Shown one piece after another: positions 7,836-16,750 of a stretch of DNA of 64,000 nt. Position 1 is the first letter of the stretch; every line of letters begins with the position of its first letter. The stretch is from Muribaculaceae bacterium (GTDB taxonomy: Bacteria; Bacteroidota; Bacteroidia; Bacteroidales; Muribaculaceae), in the NCBI GenBank assembly GCA_017620635.1, contig JAGAUV010000043.1, forward strand, positions 1 through 64,000, read 5' to 3'. The notes beneath the pieces are model-generated. The model did no database searches. It was not told the DNA's origin and saw nothing but the letters and a program-made list of their open reading frames with translations. The position numbers were made by a program, and so were the translations under genes.

Positions 7836-9164
7836 TTATATGAGTTCAGCGTCAAAGGTCTCGCCGTCGTCGAGGAGACGCACAAGACGCATGTCTACCA
7901 CTTTATTGTCGAGGGCGGCATCGACATCCGCACGCACACGCAGATAGTTGTCGGTAAAGCCGCCCAGCGGATGGCCGGGCACGGAATGCTCGAGCAGGAC
8001 GGGGCGCACGGCACCTATATAGCGGCTTGCGAAGTCGCGGTGCTTACGTGCGCTGAGCTCTATCATGACCTCGGCACGGCGGTGTTTCTCGCCCTGATCC
8101 ACAGGGTCGGCGAGTTCGAGAGCACGGGTGCCGGGTCGTTCAGAGTAAGGGAATACATGCAGATGGCTGATATCCAGGCTTTCGACAAAGGCTTTCGACT
8201 CGGCGAAACGTGCGGCGGTCTCGCCCCTGGCCCCCACGATAAGGTCAACGCCTATAAAGGCATCGGGCACGGCGCTGCGTATGCGGTCGACCTTGTGCGC
8301 AAACAGTGAGGTGTCGTAGCGCCGACGCATAAGCGACAGCACGGCATCGGAGCCACACTGCAGAGGCACATGGAAATGCGGCATGAAGTGCTTTGACGAG
8401 GCGACAAAGTCGATAATCTCATCGGTAAGCAGATTTGGCTCTATCGACGAGATACGGTAGCGCTCTATGCCCTCCACATCGTCGAGGGCACGGCAGAGGT
8501 CATAGAAACTGTCGTCGCGGCCATGACCGAAATCGCCGATATTGACGCCGGTAATCACAATCTCTTTGCCGCCCTGAGCCACGACATTATCGGCCTGCGC
8601 CACTATGCTGTCGATGGTGCCCGAACGCGAACGTCCGCGAGCCTTGGGTATGGTGCAGTAGGTGCACCAATAGTCGCATCCGTCCTGCACCTTGAGGAAG
8701 AAGCGCGTGCGGTCGCCACGCGAACAGGAGGGCATAAATTCACGCAGATCCTTCGCCTCGGGGAAGTGAGGCCGGCAGGCCGCTCCAAGCCATGCCTGTT
8801 CGGCCATACGTGGTATGTTAAGTTTGTCGTTCACGCCCACCACAGCCCTGACACCCGGCAGGTCGGCCACCTCGTCGGGCTTGAGCTGCGCATAACAGCC
8901 GGTTACCACTATCGATGCGGCCGGATAGCGACGGTTGAACGAACGTATTGTGCTGCGGCATTTGCGGTCGGCCTCGGCCGTGACGCTGCACGAGTTTATA
9001 ACAATAATATCCGGGACACCGCCCTCCTCTACCTTCACATGCCCACGGGCGGCGAACTGCTCGGCCACCGACGCGGTCTCTGCAAAATTAAGCTTGCAGC
9101 CGAAGGTGTGATACATCACTTTAAGAGAAGGACATTCAGATATTTCAGTCATGTCGATAAGCAT
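7836..9164 (-). CDS. mtaB: tRNA t6A37 methylthiotransferase MtaB
   Basis: Radical-SAM enzyme that converts t6A at tRNA position 37 to ms2t6A. It has three N-terminal cysteines for the auxiliary cluster (Cys23, Cys59, Cys90) and the radical-SAM triad C-x3-C-x2-C at Cys163, Cys167, Cys170 ([10 protein letters not shown]). F-G-C-K-L-N in place of MiaB's usual motif, and the 442-residue length, favour MtaB. A short TRAM-like C-terminus follows. The ATG overlaps the fdtB 3' end by 20 bases. An internal ATG four codons later is an alternative start. Confidence 0.9.
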   Translation of the reverse strand: MLIDMTEISECPSLKVMYHTFGCKLNFAETASVAEQFAARGHVKVEEGGVPDIIVINSCSVTAEADRKCRSTIRSFNRRYPAASIVVTGCYAQLKPDEVADLPGVRAVVGVNDKLNIPRMAEQAWLGAACRPHFPEAKDLREFMPSCSRGDRTRFFLKVQDGCDYWCTYCTIPKARGRSRSGTIDSIVAQADNVVAQGGKEIVITGVNIGDFGHGRDDSFYDLCRALDDVEGIERYRISSIEPNLLTDEIIDFVASSKHFMPHFHVPLQCGSDAVLSLMRRRYDTSLFAHKVDRIRSAVPDAFIGVDLIVGARGETAARFAESKAFVESLDISHLHVFPYSERPGTRALELADPVDQGEKHRRAEVMIELSARKHRDFASRYIGAVRPVLLEHSVPGHPLGGFTDNYLRVRADVDAALDNKVVDMRLVRLLDDGETFDAELI

Positions 9165-10263
9165 TTATGATTGAGGCGATCTCACCGGCGTCGCGCTCGC
9201 TTGAGCACGAAGATACGGGCAGGCTCACGATCTCGGCGGCAATGCGGTCGGTAACTGGGAGCACCACCGAGCGATAGCGGCTGTAGCAGGGCTGCATATG
9301 GGGTGGCGTGGCATAGTGCACATCCCAGCCCACGCCGTTGGCTGTGAGATAGTCGCAGAATTTGTCGCGATCGGCCGTCCTTATCACATACTGGTGCCAT
9401 ACAGAATGGTCCGGGCTGTCCACCAATGGTTTTACCACCAAGGGATTCGTTATGGCGTCATCATATATACGCGCCAGGCGACGCCGGCGTTCTGTTTCCT
9501 GTGCAAGACCGGCAAGCTTTACACGCAGAAACGCAGCCTGAATAGGATCGAGACGGCAGTTATAGCCTTCATATATATTATGGTAGCGTCGGTCGGAGCC
9601 ATAATTGCCCAAAGCCCTTACAGCATCGGCAAGCTCCTTGTCGGAGGTAGTCACAGCACCGGCATCGCCGAGCGCTCCCACATTTTTGGTAGGATAGAAA
9701 CTGAAAGCCGCGGCATCGCCAAGAGCACCGGTCATGACGCCATCTACATCCGCGCCTATGGCCTGCGCATTATCCTCGACTATCAGCAGACCGTGACGCT
9801 GCGCCACTTCCTTCATTACATTGTCATAGGCCGGGCGGCCGTAAAGGTGTACGGTCATTATAGCCCTTGTCCGTGGTGTCACGGCAGCTTCGATAAGCGA
9901 GGTGTCGATATTGAGCGTGCGAGGGTCGGCATCGACAAAGACAGGATTCAGCCCTGTATCGGTAATAGCCAGCACTGTAGCGACATAAGTGTTGCCCGGC
10001 ACTATTACCTCGTCGCCGGGACTTATGCGACCAAGCTCCATGTAGCCACGCAAAATAAGGCGCAGAGCATCAAGACCATTGCTCAGACCTACAGCATAGT
10101 CTGTACCGACAGACGCCGCCAGCTCACGCTCGAAAGCTTCATTTTCAGCGCCACCCACATAGCGGCCCGAGTCTATAACCCTGCAGGCCGCCTCCTTAAG
10201 AGCGGAATTGTACGACGCATTCACATGCCCGAGGTCAAGGAAGGGATAACGCAGGTTATTCAT
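9145..10263 (-). CDS. fdtB: DegT/DnrJ/EryC1-family sugar aminotransferase, FdtB-like
   Basis: PLP enzyme expected to aminate a dTDP-3-keto-6-deoxyhexose to a 3-amino-3,6-dideoxy sugar. The PLP lysine is Lys193 in S-F-Y-P-T-K-N, with the cofactor aspartate in V-E-D-N-A-Q (Asp164) and the G-D-E-V-I-V-P family stretch near 83-89. The length (372 aa) fits. The preceding gene is the 3,4-ketoisomerase FdtA, overlapping by 8 bases, which is what makes FdtB (or the close QdtB) the likely name. rmlA and rmlB, needed to supply the substrate, are not in the window. Product stereochemistry (Fuc3N versus Qui3N) cannot be decided here. Confidence 0.82.
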   Translation of the reverse strand: MNNLRYPFLDLGHVNASYNSALKEAACRVIDSGRYVGGAENEAFERELAASVGTDYAVGLSNGLDALRLILRGYMELGRISPGDEVIVPGNTYVATVLAITDTGLNPVFVDADPRTLNIDTSLIEAAVTPRTRAIMTVHLYGRPAYDNVMKEVAQRHGLLIVEDNAQAIGADVDGVMTGALGDAAAFSFYPTKNVGALGDAGAVTTSDKELADAVRALGNYGSDRRYHNIYEGYNCRLDPIQAAFLRVKLAGLAQETERRRRLARIYDDAITNPLVVKPLVDSPDHSVWHQYVIRTADRDKFCDYLTANGVGWDVHYATPPHMQPCYSRYRSVVLPVTDRIAAEIVSLPVSSCSSERDAGEIASIINAYRHD

Positions 10264-10672
10264 TGGTGCAGAGCTTCATGAATTGGTCAAATTCGCGCAC
10301 GTAATCATCCTCGGAATATAATGTGGAAGTCATGACCATGCACACCGATCCGGAAGCGAAATTGTCGAGCGTGCGCCAGTATCCGGCCGGGATATACAAA
10401 GCCTCGAAAGGACGGTTCATAGTAAATGTCTGCCATTCCTTGCCGTCAAACAGATTGACATTGAAGCTGCCCGAAATGGCCACGAGTAACTCCTCGCTGA
10501 CATGGTGCGAGTGACCGCCACGCTCTTCGCCGGCCGGCACGTCGTATGTCCAGTACACACGACGGACATCGAAAGGCAACAGTCCGTCGCCCTCCTGCAC
10601 AAAGGTAAGGTTGCCGCGCGGATCATATATACGCGGCAGGGCCACCTTGCACGGCTTAACAAGCTTCTCCAT
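10256..10672 (-). CDS. fdtA: dTDP-4-keto-6-deoxyglucose 3,4-ketoisomerase (FdtA/QdtA-like cupin)
   Basis: Small single-cupin isomerase (138 aa) converting dTDP-4-keto-6-deoxy-D-glucose to the 3-keto isomer. G-G-H-S-H-H (His54, His56) matches the catalytic histidines of the family, and the N-terminal I-Y-D-P-R-G-N-L and C-terminal Y-x-E-x-D-Y-I-R-D-F-like end ([10 protein letters not shown]) are typical of WxcM/FdtA proteins. FdtA and QdtA differ in the C4 configuration of the product, which I cannot tell. It sits 3 bases after the lipoprotein gene and overlaps fdtB. Confidence 0.87.
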   Translation of the reverse strand: MEKLVKPCKVALPRIYDPRGNLTFVQEGDGLLPFDVRRVYWTYDVPAGEERGGHSHHVSEELLVAISGSFNVNLFDGKEWQTFTMNRPFEALYIPAGYWRTLDNFASGSVCMVMTSTLYSEDDYVREFDQFMKLCTNE

Positions 10673-10675
10673 GCC

Positions 10676-11512
10676 TTATTTGTTTTCTTCGTTCTCCAGA
10701 GGCAGATTTGCGAGCTGGTCGCGAGCGGTGGCAAGCATACGCTCGTATTTCTCTCTTTTTATCGAAGCCGAGCGCTGCGCCTGCAGGGCCTCGCTGAACA
10801 GGTAGCAGTCCACGATCTCCTTACGCAACTTACTGTCCATCTTCACGCTCACATTTCCTTTTGAGCCGACAAGTATTACCTTGTTTGCCTTGGGATGACT
10901 CTCGAGCCAAGCTCCGACGCCTACAAGATCCTCAGGGTTGAAACTTGCCGATTCAGAGCCTTCCACTTTCACGATACGCGACGAGGAAATGTCGGATGAC
11001 GAAACGCGCTCGCTGCCGTCGGTAAGCTCTATCGCCCTGAGACCTATTGCACGGCCCTGTACGTTGGCCACGATGTAGAAATAGCCCTTGTCGGTCACAC
11101 GAGCCTGTATGCCCGTCGCAGTCATCACTTTGTCCGACACACCGTTAGGGAGGAAATAGCCGTCGAGCCCGACAGAACTGTCGACGTGACGGAAGTTGGG
11201 GCGAAGAGCGTCAAGATTGATAGTAGCCTGGGCCAGAGCGGCATCGCCGGCGCTTATACTGTCGGTCGCCATGCCTTCCATAGCCGACGCGCGCAGCCTT
11301 AGAGCGGCACGGCGTATTTCGGTCTGATCGGGATAACGAGTATTGAGTGTGTCGAGCAGCGTGATAGCGCCCTGATAGTTACGGGCTTCGAGCGCGGCCT
11401 TGCTTTCAGCGTAGAGCTGCGAGGCACCTTCCTTGGCTTTGTCACCGCATGAGCACAGCATAAGAGCCGACAGCGACAATGCGAGCAGTGTTTTATTTAT
11501 TGCGTTGAACAT
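10676..11512 (-). CDS. Putative lipoprotein with a TPR-like N-terminal half
   Basis: Not a family I can name. A signal peptide with lipobox L-C-S-C (about residue 22 lipidated) is followed by a short helical region (about 30-100; Y-A-E-S-K-A-A-L-E-A-R-N-Y-Q-G-A looks like one TPR helix pair), then a beta-rich domain of about 140 residues and a basic helical tail. Likely periplasmic or at the outer membrane. The ATG overlaps the rel 3' end by 20 bases and the gene ends 3 bases before fdtA, so it is expressed with them. Role unknown. Confidence 0.8.
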   Translation of the reverse strand: MFNAINKTLLALSLSALMLCSCGDKAKEGASQLYAESKAALEARNYQGAITLLDTLNTRYPDQTEIRRAALRLRASAMEGMATDSISAGDAALAQATINLDALRPNFRHVDSSVGLDGYFLPNGVSDKVMTATGIQARVTDKGYFYIVANVQGRAIGLRAIELTDGSERVSSSDISSSRIVKVEGSESASFNPEDLVGVGAWLESHPKANKVILVGSKGNVSVKMDSKLRKEIVDCYLFSEALQAQRSASIKREKYERMLATARDQLANLPLENEENK

Positions 11513-13712
11513 CTTTAACTCCTTTCACAGTTTTAATTTTCCTAATCAGTTGGTTTAGAGCGGCAGTGTCGGCTACACCTACAGTAAGCACGCCGGCAAA
11601 GAGGCCGTCGTTCGAATCTATCGAAATGCCGCGCAAAGATACGGATTTTTCTTTATTAATAATAGAGGTAATGTTTGTGACAATGCCGATATCGTCTTTT
11701 CCGACCACACGGAGTGTCGCCATAAACTCGGCTCCGGCCTTGCCGCTCCATCGAGTACGTATCACACGGTAGCCATAGCGCTGTCGTATGTTGGCGGCAT
11801 TGGGGCAGTCGCACCGGTGTATCTTTATCACACCCTCGGCCGATATGAATCCAAACACGTCGTCGCCGTATATGGGATTGCAGCAACGCGCAAGCTTATA
11901 GTTTATACCTTTGATATTGTCGCCTATCACGATCACATCGCTGCCCGAATCGTCCTTGACATCCTCCTCGGCCGGGGTCTGGAGCACATAATTGCTCGCC
12001 GACACTCGGACCGCAAGATCCTCGGGGCGCGACGAGCGCTCGATGATTTCGATGTAGGAATCGGCCACGTCGTTGACATCGAGCTGGTCGCTGCCTATGG
12101 CGCTGAAAAAGTCGATGGCGTTCTTGTAGCCGAGCTTCGTCACAGTCTTCGATATCAGCGACTCGTCGTAGTCGAGCTTACGGTTTTTGAAGCGGCGCTG
12201 CAGCAGCTCCTTGCCTATCTCGGCCGACTTGTTCTCGTTCTCCTTGAGCACGGCCCTGATTTTGTTTCTGGCCTTGGTCGTAACAACGATATTGAGCCAG
12301 TCGCGGCTCGGCTCCTGCTGAGGCGAGGTCTGTATCTCTACCGTATCGCCACTCTCGAGCTTGTAGTTGAGCTTGCGGTTACGTCCGTTGACCTTGCCGC
12401 CTACGCACTGCACGCCGATACGAGTATGGATGTTGAAAGCGAAATCGAGTAGCGTGGCGCCCTGCGGCAGTTTGTACAGATCGCCGCGAGGAGTGAAGAC
12501 AAACACCTCGTGTGAGTAGACATCCATCTTGAAGTTGCGCATCAGATCCATGGGGCTGTGCTGACCAGCCTCGAGAATATCGCGCACGTTATTCATCCAC
12601 ACGTCGAGGCCGCCTTCGCTCTTGATTCCCTTATAACGCCAGTGGGCTGCAAGACCTTTCTCGGCGATCGTATCCATTCGCCGCGTCCTTATCTGCACCT
12701 CGACCCAGCGCTCTTCGGGACCGTACACCGTTATATGCAGCGACTCGTATCCGTTGCTCTTGGGTATGCTGAGCCAGTCCTTGAGCCTCATGGGATTGGG
12801 GCGGTACATGTCTGTAACGACCGAATATGCCAGCCAGCATTCAGGCTTTTCCCTCTCAGGCGGACAATCGATTATAATGCGGATAGCGAAGAGGTCATAT
12901 ATGTCCTCCACAGTGTTGTGCTGCTTCTTCATCTTGTTCCAGATCGAATAAATCGATTTGGTACGACCCTTGATGGAAAATTTAAGGCCCTCGGCCTCGA
13001 GTTTTTCCTTTATCGGGCGGATAAAGTCTTCGATATAAGCGTCGCGTTTGACCTTTGTCTGATTCAGTTCATGCGCTATCTGGGTGTATACCTCCCTGTT
13101 GCTGTATTTCAGCGACATGTCCTCAAGCTCCGACTTGATGGCATATAGGCCGAGGCGATGAGCGAGAGGGGCATAGAGGTAGTTGACCTCGTTGGCTGTA
13201 TCATGCACGAGTTTTTCGGCCGGATGATGGTTGATGGCCCTCATAAGCCTCAGACGGTCGACTATCATAATGATAATCACACGTATATCCTCGGCAAATG
13301 TAAGGAGCAGCTTTCGGAAGTTCTCGCTTTCGACCGACACGCTGCGGCTGTAGAGTGTCCTTACCTTGTCGAGACCTCTTACGAGCTTTGCAATGTCATC
13401 GCCCCAGCGGCCGGCGAGGTCTTTTTCGTCATCGCTACTTACGGATAGCGCCGACAATATGACAGCGAGGCACATATTGCGGTCGGCGTTGAGGCTGCGG
13501 CATATGCACAAGGCCGTGTCGAGCGCCGACAGCAGGGGATGGAAACCGAAACGGTCGCGTGGAACAGATCCGGAAGCGGCATGCCGCCGGACAGCATCCT
13601 TCACACCGTCGACATCATCGGCCTCGAGTTCTCCTTCGAAGGCACCCATTATTTCGCGATAGCCTCCGAGAAGATGTTTTACTTCATTGTCAGAGAGATA
13701 TTTCTGTTCCAT
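11493..13712 (-). CDS. RelA/SpoT homologue with degenerate hydrolase motif
   Basis: Long RSH protein of the stringent response; (p)ppGpp synthetase region plus regulatory domains. Start chosen at the ATG at 13710-13712 (739 aa), not the TTG at 13736. Order: HD-hydrolase fold (about 40-200), synthetase (about 230-370; R-T-K-S-I-Y-S-I, D-I-Y-D-L-F-A-I-R, R-L-K-D, G-Y-E-S-L-H, E-V-Q-I-R-T), TGS (about 400-465), a conserved-Cys zinc region (A-R-C-C-N-P, H-R-C-D-C-P), and C-terminal ACT. The hydrolase metal motif HDxxED is S-A-L-S-V-S here (residues 87-92), though His58 and Asp152 remain. I infer synthesis without hydrolysis; a separate hydrolase would then be needed elsewhere in the genome. Confidence 0.9.
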   Translation of the reverse strand: MEQKYLSDNEVKHLLGGYREIMGAFEGELEADDVDGVKDAVRRHAASGSVPRDRFGFHPLLSALDTALCICRSLNADRNMCLAVILSALSVSSDDEKDLAGRWGDDIAKLVRGLDKVRTLYSRSVSVESENFRKLLLTFAEDIRVIIIMIVDRLRLMRAINHHPAEKLVHDTANEVNYLYAPLAHRLGLYAIKSELEDMSLKYSNREVYTQIAHELNQTKVKRDAYIEDFIRPIKEKLEAEGLKFSIKGRTKSIYSIWNKMKKQHNTVEDIYDLFAIRIIIDCPPEREKPECWLAYSVVTDMYRPNPMRLKDWLSIPKSNGYESLHITVYGPEERWVEVQIRTRRMDTIAEKGLAAHWRYKGIKSEGGLDVWMNNVRDILEAGQHSPMDLMRNFKMDVYSHEVFVFTPRGDLYKLPQGATLLDFAFNIHTRIGVQCVGGKVNGRNRKLNYKLESGDTVEIQTSPQQEPSRDWLNIVVTTKARNKIRAVLKENENKSAEIGKELLQRRFKNRKLDYDESLISKTVTKLGYKNAIDFFSAIGSDQLDVNDVADSYIEIIERSSRPEDLAVRVSASNYVLQTPAEEDVKDDSGSDVIVIGDNIKGINYKLARCCNPIYGDDVFGFISAEGVIKIHRCDCPNAANIRQRYGYRVIRTRWSGKAGAEFMATLRVVGKDDIGIVTNITSIINKEKSVSLRGISIDSNDGLFAGVLTVGVADTAALNQLIRKIKTVKGVKDVQRNK

Positions 13713-13715
13713 AAT

Positions 13716-13741
13716 ATCCAATAAACCATTATCCAATAAAC
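13716..13741. repeat. 11-bp direct repeat just before the rel start
   Basis: ATCCAATAAAC occurs at 13716-13726 and again at 13731-13741, a 15-base period, directly upstream of the rel ATG. It may be a short tandem duplication or a tandem protein-binding site. Confidence 0.5.
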
Positions 13742-13778
13742 AACTATGTGTGAGTCCCGGTTGTCGCGCCGCCGCATT

Positions 13779-15242
13779 TTACTTGCGGTTGCGCACCTTG
13801 GGAAGTGTGAATTTGAAGCACAGGCCGCCGAGGACGCCGTTCGTAACCTCGATAGTGCCGCCATGTGCCAGCACGGTGTTCTGTACGATAGGCAGTCCGA
13901 GGCCGGTGCCTCCGGCTTTTCGGGTGCGACCCGAATCGATGCGGTAGAAACGGTCGAAGAGGTGCGGCAGATGTTCCTCGCCCACGCCCGTGCCGTTGTC
14001 GCGAAATTCGAAGTGATAGAATTTCTCGTCCTGGCCTGTAAGCACAAGCTCACAGAACGTGCCCTTGGAATAAGCGCCGGCGTTCTTGGCCAGGTTGAGA
14101 ATCATGCCTAACAGCAGGTTGTAGTTGCCCATAACCTTGCAGTCGAGCGGTATGTCGTAGCGGAACTCCATCTTGCCGAGATCGCCCGACTCCTCGATAT
14201 CGTTTGATATCGTATATGCTATATCGTGGAAATCAAGTTCCTCGGTCGATATCAGCTCTCCGCCTTCCTCAAGCCTCGTAATGGCCGACACGTCGGCAAT
14301 AAGATTGACCAGACGGTCAACGTGCTCCGACGCTTTCGTCAGGAAGTGTGTACGTGAGTTCTCGTCCATCGTAGGATTCTCGAGTATAGTGTCGATATAT
14401 CCCTTGATCACACCGATAGGCGTGCGCAGCTCGTGATTGATATTGTTAGTGAGCTGTCGTTTTGCCCTTGCCTTTTCCTCTATGGCGTGGAGGGCGACGG
14501 CATGCTCCTTTTTCTGGCGCTGCATAGCCTGCGAGCGCTGGTTGTACATGGTCGTGATCTGCCTGGATATATCGCCGAGTTCGTCGTGGGGATATTCCAT
14601 GGCAGGCATGAAGTTGGGGTCGGTAGAGGCTCGCTCGGCGATCTTGCGGAGGTTGGTAATGTTACGTCCGAAATAACGGGTCGAGTAGTAAGCCACGATA
14701 GTAGCCACAAGGGCTATCGCAAACATAATCCAGAAAATACGTGTCGACGGCAAGGACGCAGCCAGGATGTCATTGTCGAAAGGCAAGACGGTGTAGACCG
14801 TCACACGTCCGTCCTTGCTCTTGCGTACGCTGTAGTAGAAATATTTGCCTGCGTCGGGAGTGCCGGCAGTAGAATCCACACCGGGCGTCTCGGTAACGCC
14901 TCGCTCGAGGGCGCGCTCCGAGTCGCTGAGCGCGATAGGGGCGCCATAGCAGTGTATCATGCGGCCGTCCTTGTAGACGGTAATGCGGAGGAGGTCGTAG
15001 AGGGGATTGTCGCGATAATAATCGACGGCAAACTTCATGAACGGACGCGCGTCGACGTCTGTCTCGTTGGCATAAAGGATGCGCGACGAGACGAGCGACA
15101 ACTGCTCGTTGATCTGTGACTTACGATATTCGCGCTCGTTGTAGAACTGCCAGAATGTCATTCCCACGATAATTACCCAAAGGGTAAGCACAAGGGGAAT
15201 GAACAGCTGCCACTGATAACTAATTCTTCTCTTTGAAGCCAT
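13779..15242 (-). CDS. Membrane sensor histidine kinase
   Basis: Two-component sensor. Membrane helices at about 11-34 and 168-187 flank a roughly 130-residue extracytoplasmic sensing region. A HAMP-like linker (about 188-240), HisKA with phospho-acceptor His270 (N-H-E-L-R-T-P), and HATPase with N box (L-N-L-A-K-N-A), G1 (D-N-G-T-G-V) and G2 (G-G-T-G-L-G-L) follow. ATG at 15240-15242 used; a TTG two codons earlier is possible. The coding start overlaps the response-regulator 3' end by 23 bases. The stimulus is unknown; its position ahead of rel and envelope genes hints at envelope or growth control. Confidence 0.93.
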   Translation of the reverse strand: MASKRRISYQWQLFIPLVLTLWVIIVGMTFWQFYNEREYRKSQINEQLSLVSSRILYANETDVDARPFMKFAVDYYRDNPLYDLLRITVYKDGRMIHCYGAPIALSDSERALERGVTETPGVDSTAGTPDAGKYFYYSVRKSKDGRVTVYTVLPFDNDILAASLPSTRIFWIMFAIALVATIVAYYSTRYFGRNITNLRKIAERASTDPNFMPAMEYPHDELGDISRQITTMYNQRSQAMQRQKKEHAVALHAIEEKARAKRQLTNNINHELRTPIGVIKGYIDTILENPTMDENSRTHFLTKASEHVDRLVNLIADVSAITRLEEGGELISTEELDFHDIAYTISNDIEESGDLGKMEFRYDIPLDCKVMGNYNLLLGMILNLAKNAGAYSKGTFCELVLTGQDEKFYHFEFRDNGTGVGEEHLPHLFDRFYRIDSGRTRKAGGTGLGLPIVQNTVLAHGGTIEVTNGVLGGLCFKFTLPKVRNRK

Positions 15243-15939
15243 AACCAAAGCCCTGGCGAGTGACGATATACTTTTCGTAATCGCCCAACTTCTTGCGGAG
15301 ACGTGTTATGTTGGTGTCGACAGTACGGCCTGTTACCACCACATCATCGCCCCACACATTCTTGATCAGTTCTTCGCGAGAGTATATACGGTTATTATGA
15401 GTGAGGAAGAAGAGAAGGATATCGTATTCGGTACGGGTAAGTGACACGAGCTCGTTGTCGATATATACCTCCTTGTCGTTCCGGTCGATGCGCAGGCCCT
15501 TGAAGACGACATCGCTCTCATATATCGACTGCTGAGCCTCGATATCGGCAGCCGAGCGCTGCTGCGACTGACCCGTGCGGCGCAGGATGGCACGCACACG
15601 AGCAAGAACTTCGCCTATTACGAAGGGCTTTGTCACATAGTCGTCAGCACCTATGTTGAGTCCTTTTACCACGTAGTCTTCGTCGGACAAGGCAGAACAG
15701 AACAATATCGGCTTCGACTCGGTGGCGCTGACATTACGGATCCGTTTGGCGAAATCGAATCCAGACAGGCCGCCCATCATTATATCTACCATGAATAGAG
15801 AATAGTCTTCAAGATCCATCTCGAGGGCTTCTTCGGCGCTGTAGGCACAATCTACCTCGTAGCCCTCCTTTTCGAGATTGAACTTCAGTATTTCGCATAC
15901 TGCTTCTTCATCGTCGATGACTAATATCTTGTTTCTCAT
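15220..15939 (-). CDS. OmpR/PhoB-family response regulator
   Basis: Receiver domain (1-120) with acidic pocket D-D-E-E (9-12), phospho-acceptor Asp52 (V-D-I-M-M-G-G) and Lys104 (Y-V-T-K-P-F), then a winged-helix DNA-binding domain (about 140-235; R-T-V-D-T-N-I-T-R-L-R-K-K-L). The ATG at 15937-15939 gives M-R-N-K-I-L-V-I-D-D; the frame stays open 26 codons further but that extension is unlike the family. Partner kinase overlaps downstream. The upstream 259 bases show no consensus promoter that I could find. Confidence 0.95.
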   Translation of the reverse strand: MRNKILVIDDEEAVCEILKFNLEKEGYEVDCAYSAEEALEMDLEDYSLFMVDIMMGGLSGFDFAKRIRNVSATESKPILFCSALSDEDYVVKGLNIGADDYVTKPFVIGEVLARVRAILRRTGQSQQRSAADIEAQQSIYESDVVFKGLRIDRNDKEVYIDNELVSLTRTEYDILLFFLTHNNRIYSREELIKNVWGDDVVVTGRTVDTNITRLRKKLGDYEKYIVTRQGFGYGFKEKN

Positions 15940-16160
15940 AACTTTACACACTTTATATATTGGCTTTGCCCCGGCAGACAAACACCGCCGTACAAATGAT
16001 TGGTTATTTAGGTGCACTAAATTAGTAATTTTTGACGAGAATGCAGTGTTAACACATGTTAAAAAGACCCTGTCCTCTGAACTATATTCCCATGCCGGAT
16101 GTTAGACTTACATAAATACTGATTTTGCACTGTGTTTTTTCATGGTATTAGATTTAAGGT

Positions 16161-16200
16161 TAAAAAAATAAGGCTGTCGCGACGACAGCCTGTTTTTTTT
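16161..16200. terminator. Bidirectional rho-independent terminator
   Basis: A perfect 9-bp stem AGGCTGTCG / CGACAGCCT (16171-16191) with a 3-base loop, flanked by an A-run on the left (TAAAAAAAT) and a T-run on the right (8 T). It overlaps the stop of the 5-formyl-THF cyclo-ligase gene and ends that minus-strand unit. Confidence 0.9.
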
Positions 16201-16750
16201 AATGCCTTCTCCGTATCACGGCATGGCCGTCGGCGACAACGTAATCGACCGGGATGTCGAAATCGTCGGTATCGAACTCGTCGAAGAGCTGAAAGTCGTA
16301 GCATATGCCAATCGTGGTAGCACGCGAACGGCTCAGCAGACGGTCATAATAGCCCTTGCCGCGGCCTACCCTGTTGCCCTGCCGGTCGAAAGCCACAGCA
16401 GGCACTATCACAAGGTCGATATCGCTGATGTCGACCGTATCGTCGCCGTCCGGCTCCTCAATACGGAACGCGCCAAGGTGCATACGCGAGCGGTCATAGG
16501 GCAGGATCTCAAGATCGAGGCCGTTGACACGCGGCAGATAATAGATCTTGTCGGAAGGCGAGGATTCGAAAAAGAGATGTGTCGACAGTTCGTCGGGAAG
16601 AGAATGGTATAACAACACTCTCCGGGCCACGGTGTAAGCGGCCATCGACCGCACCGTATCGAATACGCGGCGTGCCGCGGCAAGCCTCTCGTTGTCGTCG
16701 AGCATCTGCTTGCGCGCACGCACCTGACGTCTTATGTCTTCTTTATTCAT
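16199..16750 (-). CDS. 5-formyltetrahydrofolate cyclo-ligase
   Basis: ATP-dependent conversion of 5-formyl-THF to 5,10-methenyl-THF, returning a stored folate to one-carbon metabolism. The glycine-rich signature G-R-G-K-G-Y-Y-D-R is at about 130-138, with an N-terminal K-x2-I/I-R-x2-V-R-A-R-K region and a V-V-P-A-V-A-F-D strand before the signature. The 183-residue length is typical. It overlaps the S41 protease 3' end by 8 bases and its stop falls within the terminator hairpin's T-run. Confidence 0.92.
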   Translation of the reverse strand: MNKEDIRRQVRARKQMLDDNERLAAARRVFDTVRSMAAYTVARRVLLYHSLPDELSTHLFFESSPSDKIYYLPRVNGLDLEILPYDRSRMHLGAFRIEEPDGDDTVDISDIDLVIVPAVAFDRQGNRVGRGKGYYDRLLSRSRATTIGICYDFQLFDEFDTDDFDIPVDYVVADGHAVIRRRH

